Positions 34,781 through 44,155 of a stretch of 64,000 bases of DNA are shown in pieces (position 1 is the first letter of the stretch; each line of letters starts with the position of its first letter). Made by a program: the position numbers and the translations under genes. A model generated the notes under the pieces. That model saw only the letters and a program-made list of their open reading frames with translations. It was not told the origin of the DNA and did not search any database. Source of the DNA: Clostridia bacterium (GTDB taxonomy: Bacteria > Bacillota > Clostridia > Oscillospirales > Acutalibacteraceae); NCBI GenBank assembly GCA_017507805.1, contig JAFWAC010000008.1, forward strand, positions 21,898 through 85,897. Direction: 5' to 3'.

Positions 34781-36271
34781 TTATCTTACACCCTCTATAA
34801 ATTTAAGGAACTGTGCCTTGCCCTCCGGTGTCCGCTTGTATACACCGGCATGCTCCAAAACCTTTGCAAAAACAATTCCGATTTCCTGCTTCATAACAGC
34901 ATCTATATTTTCAGAGCTTAAGTCAGGGTATCTTGCAATTATATCCTCTGCCCAATCAGCGTGCTTGGCAAGGATTTCATCCTCGCGGATATTCTTTTTG
35001 TTTAACATTGCCTCCTGAAGCAAGGCAATCTCATTTTTAAGGCGCGCAGGAAGCACAGCAAGTCCCATAACCTCGATAAGACCGATATTTTCCTTTTTGA
35101 TATGGTGAAGCTCTGAATGGGGGTGATAAACACCCAATGGATGCTCCTCGGTAGTAATATTATTCCTCAATACCAAGTCAAGCTCATAGTTTTCTCCCTT
35201 TTTACGGGCTATGGGTGTGATTGTGTTATGAGGCTCTCCGTCTGTTTCAGCAAATATAAAGGCATCCTCATCGGTATAACCGCGCCAAGCATCCAAAATT
35301 TTGCAAGCAAGGCTTATCAGGCGGTCTGTATCGGGAGAAGAAATGCGTATTACAGACATGGGCCACTTAACTATACCTGCGTTTACATCCTCAAAGCCCT
35401 CAAAGGACAGCTTTTCCTCAATTGGCGCCTTTGCCATGGCAAAGGTGTAATTACCGCCCTGAAAATGGTCATGCGACAAAATTGAGCCGCCGACAATCGG
35501 CAGGTCAGCATTGGAGCCGACAAAATAATGCGGGAAAAGCTTTACAAAATCCAAAAGCTTTTTAAAGGTATCGTGATTGATAGCCATTGGAGTATGCTTA
35601 GCATTGAAAACGATACAATGCTCATTATAATAAACATAAGGCGAATATTGGAAGCACCATTCGCTTCCGTTTACAGTCACGGGGATTATGCGATGATTTT
35701 GTCTTGCAGGGAAATTAATTCTGCCGGCATAACCCTCACATTCGCGGCAAAGCATACACTTAGGATAGCTTGCCTGCGGAGCATTTTTTGCCGCAGCAAT
35801 CGCTTTGGGGTCCTTTTCAGGCTTGGATAAATTTATGGTTATATCAAGGTCACCGTACTCAGTAGCGGTTATCCACTTTACATCCTTTTCTATTCTGTAA
35901 CGGCGGATATAATCACTGTCACAGCTGAAATTATAATAATAATCGGTTGCCGCCTTTGGGGACACAGCATAAAGTCCGTTGAATTTTGCCGTTACCTCGC
36001 TCGGTCTTGGAAGCAAGGCTCCCATAAGCTTAGTATCGAACAAATCGCGGTGGGTTATACCGTCCTCAATAATTCCTTTTTCCACAGCATAATCAAGAAG
36101 CTCCTTAAGGGTTGCCTCCAAATTAACCTCTGCAAAATTTTCCTCACACTCGATACCGTCAAGCTGTAAAAGCTCTAAAAGTCTGTTTGTTACGTAAATT
36201 TCGTCCCTTTTATCTGCCAAGCCTTTTTCTAAAGCATAGCAAACAAGCCTTCTGACTGCACTTTCAACCAT
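34781..36271 (-). CDS. galT: UDP-glucose-hexose-1-phosphate uridylyltransferase, Firmicutes (GalT_2) type
   Basis: Leloir pathway enzyme exchanging UMP between UDP-glucose and galactose 1-phosphate. About 496 residues; the Firmicutes-type GalT is recognised by its length and by segments such as CMLCRECEGYAGRINFPARQNHR, the active-site region ILSHDHFQGGNYTFAM (near 270) and GVYHPHSELHHIKKENIGLIEVMG (near 380). ATG 36271 is chosen because GAGAGGG is 9 bases upstream. No galK or galE is nearby. Confidence 0.93.
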   Translation of the reverse strand: MVESAVRRLVCYALEKGLADKRDEIYVTNRLLELLQLDGIECEENFAEVNLEATLKELLDYAVEKGIIEDGITHRDLFDTKLMGALLPRPSEVTAKFNGLYAVSPKAATDYYYNFSCDSDYIRRYRIEKDVKWITATEYGDLDITINLSKPEKDPKAIAAAKNAPQASYPKCMLCRECEGYAGRINFPARQNHRIIPVTVNGSEWCFQYSPYVYYNEHCIVFNAKHTPMAINHDTFKKLLDFVKLFPHYFVGSNADLPIVGGSILSHDHFQGGNYTFAMAKAPIEEKLSFEGFEDVNAGIVKWPMSVIRISSPDTDRLISLACKILDAWRGYTDEDAFIFAETDGEPHNTITPIARKKGENYELDLVLRNNITTEEHPLGVYHPHSELHHIKKENIGLIEVMGLAVLPARLKNEIALLQEAMLNKKNIREDEILAKHADWAEDIIARYPDLSSENIDAVMKQEIGIVFAKVLEHAGVYKRTPEGKAQFLKFIEGVR

Positions 36272-36295
36272 AGTATCCAACCCTCTCACAATACA

Positions 36296-36775
36296 TTAAA
36301 GCTCAATTTCTACCTTTTTGTTTGTGCTTTCATAAAGTCTGTACTTAACACCGGCAGTGTCAAACATTCTTTTAGAAGCACGGACACTGTCCGACTCAGC
36401 ATATTTATCGCACATATAAACAACCTCAGCAATTCCCGCCTGAATAATTGCCTTTGCGCACTCATTGCAGGGGAAAAGGGTTGTATAAACAGTGCAATCC
36501 CTCACACTGCCGCCTGCACAGTTTAAAATTGCATTAAGCTCTGCATGGCAAACATACAGATATTTTGAATTGAACGGATTATCATTCTTATCCCAAGGGT
36601 ATTCATCGTCACTACAGCAACGGGGCATACCGTTATAGCCCATAGAAAGTATACGCTTATCCGCATTTACGATGCAAGCGCCAACCTGAGTTGATGGGTC
36701 CTTACTACGCATTGCCGAAAGTGAAGCAATGCCCATAAAATATTCATCCCAGCTAAGATATTCGTTTCTTTTCAT
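36296..36775 (-). CDS. dCMP deaminase (ComEB type)
   Basis: Zinc-dependent deoxycytidylate deaminase giving dUMP for thymidylate synthesis. The zinc and catalytic residues are in CHAELNAIL (His, Glu) and PCNECAKAI (two Cys); 159 residues is normal. The ATG at 36775 follows AAGGGTGAT, which overlaps the MFS gene stop. In the HAD-MFS-deaminase-galT-AEC run. Confidence 0.93.
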   Translation of the reverse strand: MKRNEYLSWDEYFMGIASLSAMRSKDPSTQVGACIVNADKRILSMGYNGMPRCCSDDEYPWDKNDNPFNSKYLYVCHAELNAILNCAGGSVRDCTVYTTLFPCNECAKAIIQAGIAEVVYMCDKYAESDSVRASKRMFDTAGVKYRLYESTNKKVEIEL

Positions 36776-36780
36776 TTGTA

Positions 36781-37962
36781 TCACCCTTTTATTTTTTTAT
36801 CTGATTTAAAGGAAAGCAAAGTCGCCGCAATCAATATAAGCGGAAATACTGATACCACTCCAAACCCAATATTAAGACCGGCATAATCTGCAACTATACC
36901 CAAAATCCAAGGACCAAGGCAACAGCCCGTATCGCCGCAGGTTGCCAGAATACTGTAGGTAGAGGCTTTGCCCTCTGCAAAATCGCCCGCACCGACTGCA
37001 TAAATTCCGGGCCATGCAATACTTACGGTGAAGCCGCACAGACCGCAAAATACAAGTGAAACAGCAGGAATATTACAAAATGCAACAACATTATAACATA
37101 CAAAGCATATTGCACACAATACTATGAGTGTTTTTTTAAAAGAAATTTTTTCCGAAACAGCGGCATACCATATTCTGCCGACACCCATAAACAATGCAAA
37201 GGAGCATGGCCCTGTAAGGTCACCGATTACCTTTGATACACCCAAAGCTTGTTGAACAAACATTGAAGCCCAATCAGCCATAGCAATTTCACACGCACCG
37301 GCACAGAACATCATTATCATATAGCATCTGAATTTACGCGATTTAATGAGGCTCTTAGCAGAGGTATGTTGATCTGGGGCAAAAGGTTCTTCTACAATCG
37401 GCACCTTTAAAAAGCAGAACATATTAACAAAAGGAATTACCGCCCAGATGAGTGGGATATTATTCCAGCCGTCAAAGCCGAACAAGGCAAGCAAAACGGT
37501 TGTCACTATAACCGTAAACATCTGTCCCCAACAAAAAAAAGAGTGAAGCACAGACATATTCCCTGCCCTGCGGTCGGTGGGGAGTCTGCCAATCATATTG
37601 CTGATAACAACCTCAATCAAACCGCTTCCGAGAGCATAAACAAAGACAGACAAAATAATTGCTGTATACGGCTCTATTATCCGAGGCAAAAATGCAAGCA
37701 TAAAAAGTCCTGCCGCTGACAGTGCCTGACAAAAAAACGCCGAATACCTGTACCCTATTTTGCTGACAATTTTCGGGGACATAAAGTCCGTGAATATTTG
37801 AGGAACAAAGCTAAAAACAATAATTCTTGCAAGCTTTTCGTAGCCCAAGCCGTAAATATCCTGCAGGGCGATAAAAAGAATGGGTAAAAAATTATTTATA
37901 ACCGCTTGAACTATATACGAGCAATAGCAGGCAAGCTTGGTTGAAAGGTATTTAGATTTCAT
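36781..37962 (-). CDS. Major facilitator superfamily transporter
   Basis: Twelve-helix MFS protein of 393 residues. The half-repeat structure shows in GLGYEKLARIIVF / FTDFMSPKIVSKIGYRYSAF and the second-half motif FMGVGRIWYAAVSEKISFKK; it most resembles sugar- or fucose-type MFS permeases. Its start overlaps the HAD gene stop (ATGA). Substrate not determinable; a neighbouring galT is suggestive of a sugar but not proof. Confidence 0.85.
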   Translation of the reverse strand: MKSKYLSTKLACYCSYIVQAVINNFLPILFIALQDIYGLGYEKLARIIVFSFVPQIFTDFMSPKIVSKIGYRYSAFFCQALSAAGLFMLAFLPRIIEPYTAIILSVFVYALGSGLIEVVISNMIGRLPTDRRAGNMSVLHSFFCWGQMFTVIVTTVLLALFGFDGWNNIPLIWAVIPFVNMFCFLKVPIVEEPFAPDQHTSAKSLIKSRKFRCYMIMMFCAGACEIAMADWASMFVQQALGVSKVIGDLTGPCSFALFMGVGRIWYAAVSEKISFKKTLIVLCAICFVCYNVVAFCNIPAVSLVFCGLCGFTVSIAWPGIYAVGAGDFAEGKASTYSILATCGDTGCCLGPWILGIVADYAGLNIGFGVVSVFPLILIAATLLSFKSDKKIKG

Positions 37963-38630
37963 TGCACATCCGTCCTGTTAAGCTCATCAATAACACCTAA
38001 AATTTCTTTTGGGGTGTGAACGGTACATACTGCTCCGTTTTCCAGAAGCTCCTCTTTGGTGCGGAAGCCCCAAAGAACTCCCACTCCCACACAGCCGATA
38101 TTAACGGCAGTTTTGGCATCCATTCCCGAATCACCGACAAAAATACATTCCTCCGCGGTAACACCGAGCTCCTTTACGGCCTTTAATGAAAGGGTAGGAT
38201 CGGGCTTTACGGGATAGCCCTCACATTTACCGTAAACAACATCAAAGCATTGACCGAAAAGCTTTTTGATAACCTCCAATGTCATTTCATGCGCTTTATT
38301 TGAAACTACGGCAATTTTGATGCCGCGTTTTTTAAGCTCAATCAAAAGCTCCTTTATACCGTCATAGGGGGCAGTTCTATCTGCAAAGTGCGTGCTGTAA
38401 TGATTATAAAACAAATCAAACACAGTATTATAGAGCTCGGTATCCCGATGCTGTGCCGGCAATGTGCGTTCGATAAGATTTTTCATACCGTTTCCTACAA
38501 AATATCGGTATTCCTCGACAGGATGAGTGGGCAAGCCACATTTATGTAAAGCATAATTAACACTTGCCGCTAAATCCTCAAGCGAATTAACAAGTGTACC
38601 GTCCAAATCAAATAAAACGGCTTTAATCAT
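37959..38630 (-). CDS. HAD-family phosphatase, phosphoglycolate phosphatase-like
   Basis: Haloacid dehalogenase-type hydrolase of 223 residues: motif I FDLDGTLVNS (Asp nucleophile at about 7), motif II VVSNKAHE and motif IV FVGDSGMDAKTA. Resembles Gph/PpaX proteins. ATG 38630 has AGGAAGGG 8 bases before it; the longer open frame from 38705 runs through the rpmB terminator and is rejected. Confidence 0.9.
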   Translation of the reverse strand: MIKAVLFDLDGTLVNSLEDLAASVNYALHKCGLPTHPVEEYRYFVGNGMKNLIERTLPAQHRDTELYNTVFDLFYNHYSTHFADRTAPYDGIKELLIELKKRGIKIAVVSNKAHEMTLEVIKKLFGQCFDVVYGKCEGYPVKPDPTLSLKAVKELGVTAEECIFVGDSGMDAKTAVNIGCVGVGVLWGFRTKEELLENGAVCTVHTPKEILGVIDELNRTDVQ

Positions 38631-38652
38631 TTTAGCATCCCTTCCTGTATAC

Positions 38653-38679
38653 AAAAATCCCCTGAGCAATTGCTCAGGG
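38653..38679 (-). terminator. Rho-independent terminator of rpmB
   Basis: A 10-bp perfect palindrome (38660-38669 with 38670-38679) followed on the minus strand by GGATTTTTG, 25 bases after the rpmB stop. It separates rpmB from the HAD gene. Confidence 0.8.
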
Positions 38680-38704
38680 TTATTTGCAAGAAATATGTTG
38701 AGCA

Positions 38705-38893
38705 TTAAACAGCTCTGGTAACCTTACCCGAACGTAAGCAACGGGTGCAAACATTGATACGGCGAGGCGAACCGTTTACGATTGCCTTTACCTTCTTAAC
38801 ATTGGGCTTCCAGGTTCTGTTTGAACGTCTGTGTGAGTGGGAAACCTTAATTCCGAAAGCAATTTCTTTACTGCAGATATCACATTTAGCCAT
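38705..38893 (-). CDS. rpmB: Ribosomal protein L28, zinc-ribbon form
   Basis: Large-subunit protein of 62 residues (MAKCDICSKEIAFG start) with two CxxC pairs (CDIC and CTRC), so the zinc-containing form. The ATG at 38893 has AGAAGGAGGTG 6 bases upstream. A single-gene unit with its own terminator. Confidence 0.97.
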   Translation of the reverse strand: MAKCDICSKEIAFGIKVSHSHRRSNRTWKPNVKKVKAIVNGSPRRINVCTRCLRSGKVTRAV

Positions 38894-39026
38894 GGTCTGC
38901 ACCTCCTTCTCTACATGAACGGCGGTGTTTCAAAATATCACCGCAATAGCAAAAAATATAATAACACATCTAATGACAAAAATCAAGTATTTTTTTAAAA
39001 TAAATAAAAATATATGTATCTGTGCC

Positions 39027-40010
39027 TTATTGTTCCTTTCCGCTTGGTCGGCACATAAGGTCATTTACAACCGTATCCACAGATTTGTTTTCATAAAGTA
39101 CAGCATAGCACTCGGCTACTATCGGCATATCTATTGCATATTTTCGGGAAAGCTCGTATGCCATTTCTGCCGCATAATATCCCTCAACTGTGCCCACCTC
39201 TGCGAGAGCCTGAGCAACCGGCATCCCCTTGCCCACCTTATAGCCAAAACGGTTATTACGGCTGTGCTGTGAGGTACAGGTTACCACAAGGTCGCCTATA
39301 CCCGTAAGCCCTGCAAAGGTATATTGGTTGGCACCCATACAAATACCAAGTCTTGCCATTTCGGACATACCGCGAGTTATAAGAGCCGCCTTACTGTTAT
39401 CTCCAAGACCTAAACCGTCACAAATACCGGCAGCTATTGCGATTACATTTTTCAAAGCACCGCCAAGCTCAACACCGACAAGGTCGTTAGAGGTATATAT
39501 TCTCAGGCACTCACTTCCCATTATACTTTGAACTACCTGTGCCGCAGGTAATGACTGTGATGCCGCAACCAATGATGTGGGAATATTGCGTGCAACCTCC
39601 TCTGCGTGTGAGGGGCCTGAAAGCACCACAACAAGGGAATTGGGCAATTCCTCGGAAATGACCTGAGAAAGGCGATTTAGGCTTCCCTTCTCCAAGCCCT
39701 TTGAAACATTAACAACAATGCCGAAATCCTTACACGCGGAAAGCTTTTTAGACACCTGACGGACAGCAGTAGACGGAGTGGCGATTATAGTAAGGGTTGA
39801 GCCTGCAACTGCTGACAAATCGTTGGTAATCTTAATTTCTTCAGGCAGGTAGACACCCTTTAAAAGCCTTTCGTTTGTACGCTTCTCATTTAAAAGTGCA
39901 ACCTCATCCTCAAAGGGTGACCAAATAACGGTATCATAGCCGTTATTAAAGGCAGAAAGCGCCAAAGCCATTCCCCAACCGCCTGCACCTAAAACAGTAA
40001 CCTTTGCCAA
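39027..40010 (-). CDS. gpsA: NAD(P)H-dependent glycerol-3-phosphate dehydrogenase
   Basis: Makes sn-glycerol 3-phosphate for phospholipid synthesis. The 327 residues have the Rossmann start VLGAGGWGMALA (5-16), SGPSHAEEVAR (near 138) and the catalytic lysine region ELGGALKNVIAIAAG (near 184). Directly follows plsY, which consumes its product, and der. Confidence 0.96.
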   Translation of the reverse strand: MAKVTVLGAGGWGMALALSAFNNGYDTVIWSPFEDEVALLNEKRTNERLLKGVYLPEEIKITNDLSAVAGSTLTIIATPSTAVRQVSKKLSACKDFGIVVNVSKGLEKGSLNRLSQVISEELPNSLVVVLSGPSHAEEVARNIPTSLVAASQSLPAAQVVQSIMGSECLRIYTSNDLVGVELGGALKNVIAIAAGICDGLGLGDNSKAALITRGMSEMARLGICMGANQYTFAGLTGIGDLVVTCTSQHSRNNRFGYKVGKGMPVAQALAEVGTVEGYYAAEMAYELSRKYAIDMPIVAECYAVLYENKSVDTVVNDLMCRPSGKEQ

Positions 40011-40012
40011 TG

Positions 40013-40660
40013 TTATTTCCTCCCGAGCTTTATTTTCGATTCTGTTCCCGAAAGCAACCGCTTTATATTTTCCTTATGCTTTACAACAACGATAAGTCCC
40101 ATTATAAGGCTGAATACAATTTGAGGCAGAATATCGGCAGAGGTGTCATAAAAAATCACCGAAAGCACCACAACAACCCCTGTTGCCAGCAATGAGCTTA
40201 AGGAAACAATCTTGGAAATAAAAAGTGAAACCGCAAAAACCGAAAGTCCCGAAATTATAGCAATCGGACAGCATACAGCATATATACCAACACTTGTTGC
40301 GACACCCTTTCCGCCCTTGAACTGAAAAAATATCGGGAACACATGCCCCAACATACAAGCTACACCGCAAGCGTAAGCACCGTATATAGGCATAGCCCAC
40401 TCTGCCGAGGTGGTTGTAATAATATACTCAAACACAACCTTTCCCATAAAGACTGCAACAAAGCCCTTAAGAGCATCGCATATAAAGGTGAGTGCGCCGG
40501 GCAAAAAGCCTGCATTTCGCATTACATTGGTAGCACCTGCATTGCCGCTTCCCAAATCCCTTACATCCTTTTTAAGAAAAGCCTTTGCAAAGATAACGGC
40601 AAAATTTATACTGCCAATCAAATATGCAGCTATAACCGTGATAATAGCTGTTATAAACAT
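40013..40660 (-). CDS. plsY: Glycerol-3-phosphate acyltransferase PlsY
   Basis: Membrane acyltransferase moving acyl groups from acyl-phosphate to glycerol 3-phosphate. The 215 residues have five to six helices and the cytoplasmic motifs SINFAVIFAKAF, LGSGNAGATNVMRNAG (about 36-51), and QFKGGKGVATSVG (near 112). Overlaps the der stop by one base and precedes gpsA by 2 bases, so substrate-producing and -using enzymes are co-expressed. Confidence 0.96.
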   Translation of the reverse strand: MFITAIITVIAAYLIGSINFAVIFAKAFLKKDVRDLGSGNAGATNVMRNAGFLPGALTFICDALKGFVAVFMGKVVFEYIITTTSAEWAMPIYGAYACGVACMLGHVFPIFFQFKGGKGVATSVGIYAVCCPIAIISGLSVFAVSLFISKIVSLSSLLATGVVVVLSVIFYDTSADILPQIVFSLIMGLIVVVKHKENIKRLLSGTESKIKLGRK

Positions 40661-41982
40661 TATTTATCGCCCCTTTCGCGAATTACAAAACGCACCGGTG
40701 TACCCTCAAGCCCAAAGGTAGACCTTATCTGATTTTCAAGATATCTCTGATAAGAAAAATGGAACAGCTCCGCCTTATTACAGAAACAAACAAATGTGGG
40801 GGGTTTGGTTGAAGCCTGTGTCATATAATAAATTTTAAGTCTCTTTCCCTTATCGGTCGGGGGCTGAACGCGGGCAGTTGCATCCGCTAAAATATCATTA
40901 AGCATACCCGTTGAAATACGCATGGTATTCTGCTCATTTACATATTTTATAAGCTCAAAAAGGCGGTCAACCCTCTGTCCTGTTTTTGCAGATATAAAGA
41001 CCATCGGTGCATAAGGCATAAAGGAAAAATCAACGGCAAGCTTTTTGCGGAAGCTGTCCATGGTAGTACCGTCCTTTTCAACAGCATCCCATTTATTAAT
41101 TGCAATGATACACGCCTTACCCTGCTCTATTGCAAGTCCTGCAACCTTTGAATCCTGCTCGGTAAAACCGTCAACAGCATCTATCATTATAACGCAAACA
41201 TCTGCTCTTTCCACCGCCATTTTAGCGCGGAGGACACTGTATTTCTCGATTTTATCCTCAACCTTGGATTTTCTGCGCAAGCCTGCAGTATCAATAAAAT
41301 TATATTTCACACCGTTCTTTTCAATGCGTGTGTCTATTGCATCCCTTGTTGTGCCTGCAATATCCGAAACGATAGAACGCACCTCGCCCGAGATTTGGTT
41401 TATGAGTGAGGATTTACCTGCATTCGGTTTACCGATAACCGCAACATTTATAATATCCTCATCCTCATCGGAAAATTCCTCCTCGGGGATATGCTTTATA
41501 ACCTCGTCAAGCAAATCACCCGTTCCGTGACCGTGTACCGAGGATACCGCCACCGGCTCACCCAGCCCTAAATTATAAAACTCATAAAACTCAGCCGGTG
41601 CCTCGCCAATGGTATCACATTTATTAACGCACAGCACAATCGGTTTACCGCTTTTCCTAAGCATTGCCGCAACCTCAGAGTCAGCCGCTGTTACACCGGT
41701 TTTCATATCCGTAACAAAAATTATTACCGATGCCGTATCTATTGCAAGCTGTGCCTGTGCACGCATATTACTCAAAATTATATCATCAGTTTTAGGCTCG
41801 ATACCGCCGGTATCAACCATCATAAGCTTTCTGCCGAGCCATTCGGCATCGCCGTAAATACGGTCACGAGTGACGCCCGGCGTATCATCAACAATAGAAA
41901 GTCTTTTACCGACAAGCTTATTGAAAAGTGTGGATTTCCCCACATTAGGTCTGCCCACAACCGCAACAATCGGTTTTGCCAT
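40660..41982 (-). CDS. der: Ribosome biogenesis GTPase Der (EngA)
   Basis: Double-GTPase needed for 50S ribosome maturation. The 440 residues show two G domains, with P-loops GRPNVGKSTL (8-17) and GKPNAGKSSL (near 183), G3 motifs DTGG and DTAG, G4 NKCD and NKWD, and a C-terminal KH-like domain ending TFGLEGTPVRFVIRER. Upstream of plsY and gpsA, the standard Firmicutes order. Confidence 0.97.
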   Translation of the reverse strand: MAKPIVAVVGRPNVGKSTLFNKLVGKRLSIVDDTPGVTRDRIYGDAEWLGRKLMMVDTGGIEPKTDDIILSNMRAQAQLAIDTASVIIFVTDMKTGVTAADSEVAAMLRKSGKPIVLCVNKCDTIGEAPAEFYEFYNLGLGEPVAVSSVHGHGTGDLLDEVIKHIPEEEFSDEDEDIINVAVIGKPNAGKSSLINQISGEVRSIVSDIAGTTRDAIDTRIEKNGVKYNFIDTAGLRRKSKVEDKIEKYSVLRAKMAVERADVCVIMIDAVDGFTEQDSKVAGLAIEQGKACIIAINKWDAVEKDGTTMDSFRKKLAVDFSFMPYAPMVFISAKTGQRVDRLFELIKYVNEQNTMRISTGMLNDILADATARVQPPTDKGKRLKIYYMTQASTKPPTFVCFCNKAELFHFSYQRYLENQIRSTFGLEGTPVRFVIRERGDK

Positions 41983-41984
41983 AT

Positions 41985-43298
41985 CTAAAATTCTTCCTTT
42001 CCGAGGATTTTCTCCACCAACTCATATCCATCGTTATTCACAGGAGTGATTTTCACATCTAATTTTTGCGACAGCTCCTCCAATGTCACACTATCCAAAA
42101 ACATATCGCCGCCGTCACGCAGCATTACAGAGGGAATAAGTAACTCCGAGCCCAAGTTTTCTCCCTTGAGCTGTTCGAATATATCGGTAGCTGTCACAAG
42201 ACCGGCAACCGTAATCTCTCCGCCGAAAAAATTGTTTTTAATAGCATACACCCTACATTCCAGATTATCCCACTTTTTGATAAGCTTGTCAACTATTTGT
42301 GTAATAAAAGGATAGGCCGCCTCGCCTGTAGCTATACTTATAGTTCTTTTTTCACCGAGTAAAATTTCCGTTTCATCAATAGCCGGAAGTGCCTCACTCA
42401 AAAGCAACGGCACCAAGCCGACACCGTTTTCAAGCTGCAGAAATTCCTCATAATGCCGAGCCTCCGGCAATTCCTTTTGAGCCAATATATAAAACTCGTC
42501 TGCCGCGTATACCCTGCGGCTACCGTATTTTTCAAGACATTTTTCACCGAAGCGGTCAATTATTTCCAAAACCGCCTGAGCCCCCTCTTTATCAAAAGGC
42601 TTAAGCTCTGCCAAACCCTCACGGTGACCTGTAATCCCCACAGGCACTGCGGCTATACATTCGGCATTTTCCAAAGCGGTAAGGTCTGACAGAGTGCGTT
42701 CAAGCTCAGCCCCGTCATTATATCCCGGAACCAAGACCATCTGACAGTTTAGCTTAATACCGGCGCTGTTAAAGCGGTCAAGAAGCCCTAACACCTTACC
42801 TGCGTTTTTATTGCTCATCATTTTCACCCTGAGTTCAGGATTAGTAGTGTGAACAGAGATATTTACAGGGCTTATATGCATATTGATTATACGGTCAATT
42901 TCGTGCTCTGTAAGATTTGTGAGTGTGATATAGTTCCCGAACAAAAAAGAAAGGCGCGAATCATCGTCCTTAAAATAAAGGGTTTCTCTTAAGCCCTTTG
43001 GTAATTGGTCAATAAAGCAAAAAATACATTTATTAAGGCAGGAGTGCTTTTTATCCATAAGATAGGTTTCAAACTCAAGTCCCAACTCAGCGTATTCTTC
43101 CTTTTTTACCCTTGCTGTTTTTTCTTTTCCTGCCGAATTTATATACACAAGTGTAAGGCGGCTGTTATTCTGATAAAAGCGGTAATCCAAAACATCGGTA
43201 ATTTCGTTACCGTCTATCGAAATCAAAATATCCCCCGGGCGAACACCTGCTTTATATGCAGGGCTTCCCTTTATAACAGAATTTACCGTTACAGACAC
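41985..43298 (-). CDS. DUF512 radical-SAM protein with N-terminal PDZ domain
   Basis: A 437-residue iron-sulfur protein. A PDZ-like segment (GSPAYKAGVRPGDILISIDG, shown in part at 11-30) is followed by the cluster motif C87-x3-C91-x2-C94 of radical SAM enzymes and a C-terminal DUF512 region. This family regularly sits next to der in Firmicutes, as here (2 bases apart), but its reaction is unknown. Confidence 0.9.
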   Translation of the reverse strand: MSVTVNSVIKGSPAYKAGVRPGDILISIDGNEITDVLDYRFYQNNSRLTLVYINSAGKEKTARVKKEEYAELGLEFETYLMDKKHSCLNKCIFCFIDQLPKGLRETLYFKDDDSRLSFLFGNYITLTNLTEHEIDRIINMHISPVNISVHTTNPELRVKMMSNKNAGKVLGLLDRFNSAGIKLNCQMVLVPGYNDGAELERTLSDLTALENAECIAAVPVGITGHREGLAELKPFDKEGAQAVLEIIDRFGEKCLEKYGSRRVYAADEFYILAQKELPEARHYEEFLQLENGVGLVPLLLSEALPAIDETEILLGEKRTISIATGEAAYPFITQIVDKLIKKWDNLECRVYAIKNNFFGGEITVAGLVTATDIFEQLKGENLGSELLIPSVMLRDGGDMFLDSVTLEELSQKLDVKITPVNNDGYELVEKILGKEEF

Positions 43299-43326
43299 CG
43301 TTTACACCACCTTTAATAAAAATAAA

Positions 43327-43348
43327 TGAGGAGGATTGCTCCTCCTCA
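43327..43348 (-). terminator. Rho-independent terminator of rpmF
   Basis: A 9-bp stem (43327-43335 with 43340-43348, loop of 4) followed on the minus strand by TTTATTTTTATT, 14 bases after the rpmF stop. Confidence 0.75.
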
Positions 43349-43362
43349 GCTGATGACAGAAA

Positions 43363-43545
43363 TTATTCGCCAACCTTTATAACCTCACGGCCGTTGTACT
43401 GACCGCAAGCAGAACAAAGTCTGTGAGGGCGCTTATATTCGCCACAGTTAGCACATCTTACCAAAGTGGGCTGACTGAGCTTCCATAAATTATTTCTTCT
43501 CTTATCGCGTCTTGCTTTAGATGTTTTTCTCTTCGGTACTGCCAT
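43363..43545 (-). CDS. rpmF: Ribosomal protein L32, zinc-binding form
   Basis: A 60-residue protein starting [16 protein letters not shown] with a zinc site in [18 protein letters not shown]. Preceded by AAGGAGGTG. It follows the yceD-like gene by 30 bases, the common yceD-rpmF pairing. Confidence 0.97.
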   Translation of the reverse strand: MAVPKRKTSKARRDKRRNNLWKLSQPTLVRCANCGEYKRPHRLCSACGQYNGREVIKVGE

Positions 43546-43575
43546 TTTTCGGCACCTCCTTAAGTTAATGATTCA

Positions 43576-44070
43576 TTATTTAAGTAGCTCGGCAAGTGCT
43601 GAAAATCTGGGATCAATTTCTTTTTCCGGACAGTCGCATTTACCTTCATTAAGGTTTTTGCCGCATTTGAAACAAATACCCTTGCAATCCTCACTGCACA
43701 AGTGCTTCATAGGAAGGCTTACAACAACCTCTGTATATACAAGCTCGTCCAAATCAAGCTTCATATCGGGTGTTATGAGTATTGTATCGCTTTCCTCGCT
43801 CTCTATCGAGCAGGCGAGCGATTTTTCAATTTGCACTGTATATGTGTGCAAAACGGATTTACCGCAGCGGTCACACGGAGCTTCGTATTCATAACAAACA
43901 GAAGCCGACAACCTTACAAGACTTGCTTTGTTGGAAACCGTACCCTTTAAGCAAACGGCTTTTTTGAGTGGATATTCCCCCATATGCTCTATTGTACTTA
44001 AATCCAACTCATACTCAAGGGGCAAAGCAGAATTATCATTAACAAAAATATGCTTTAAATCAACAATCAT
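43576..44070 (-). CDS. YceD/DUF177 protein
   Basis: About 164 residues; the C-terminal half holds a cysteine-rich zinc-like region (CSEDCKGICFKCGKNLNEGKCDC) followed by DPRFSALAELL, the hallmark of DUF177. The ATG at 44070 is chosen for the GAGGTGG site 4 bases before; an upstream in-frame start at 44118 lacks one. DUF177 proteins are linked to 23S rRNA accumulation in bacteria and plants and are usually co-transcribed with rpmF. Confidence 0.9.
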   Translation of the reverse strand: MIVDLKHIFVNDNSALPLEYELDLSTIEHMGEYPLKKAVCLKGTVSNKASLVRLSASVCYEYEAPCDRCGKSVLHTYTVQIEKSLACSIESEESDTILITPDMKLDLDELVYTEVVVSLPMKHLCSEDCKGICFKCGKNLNEGKCDCPEKEIDPRFSALAELLK

Positions 44071-44155
44071 ACTTCCACCTCTATCGTCACAAAGTATATT
44101 ATATCCATCTATACCCATTTTGTCAAGATTTTTATTCGCACAAAATCCAAAAACC

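Noticed and set aside
38631-38705. Longer start for the HAD phosphatase
   Set aside because: The extra codons run through the rpmB terminator; ATG 38630 has a proper ribosome site and begins with the HAD motif.
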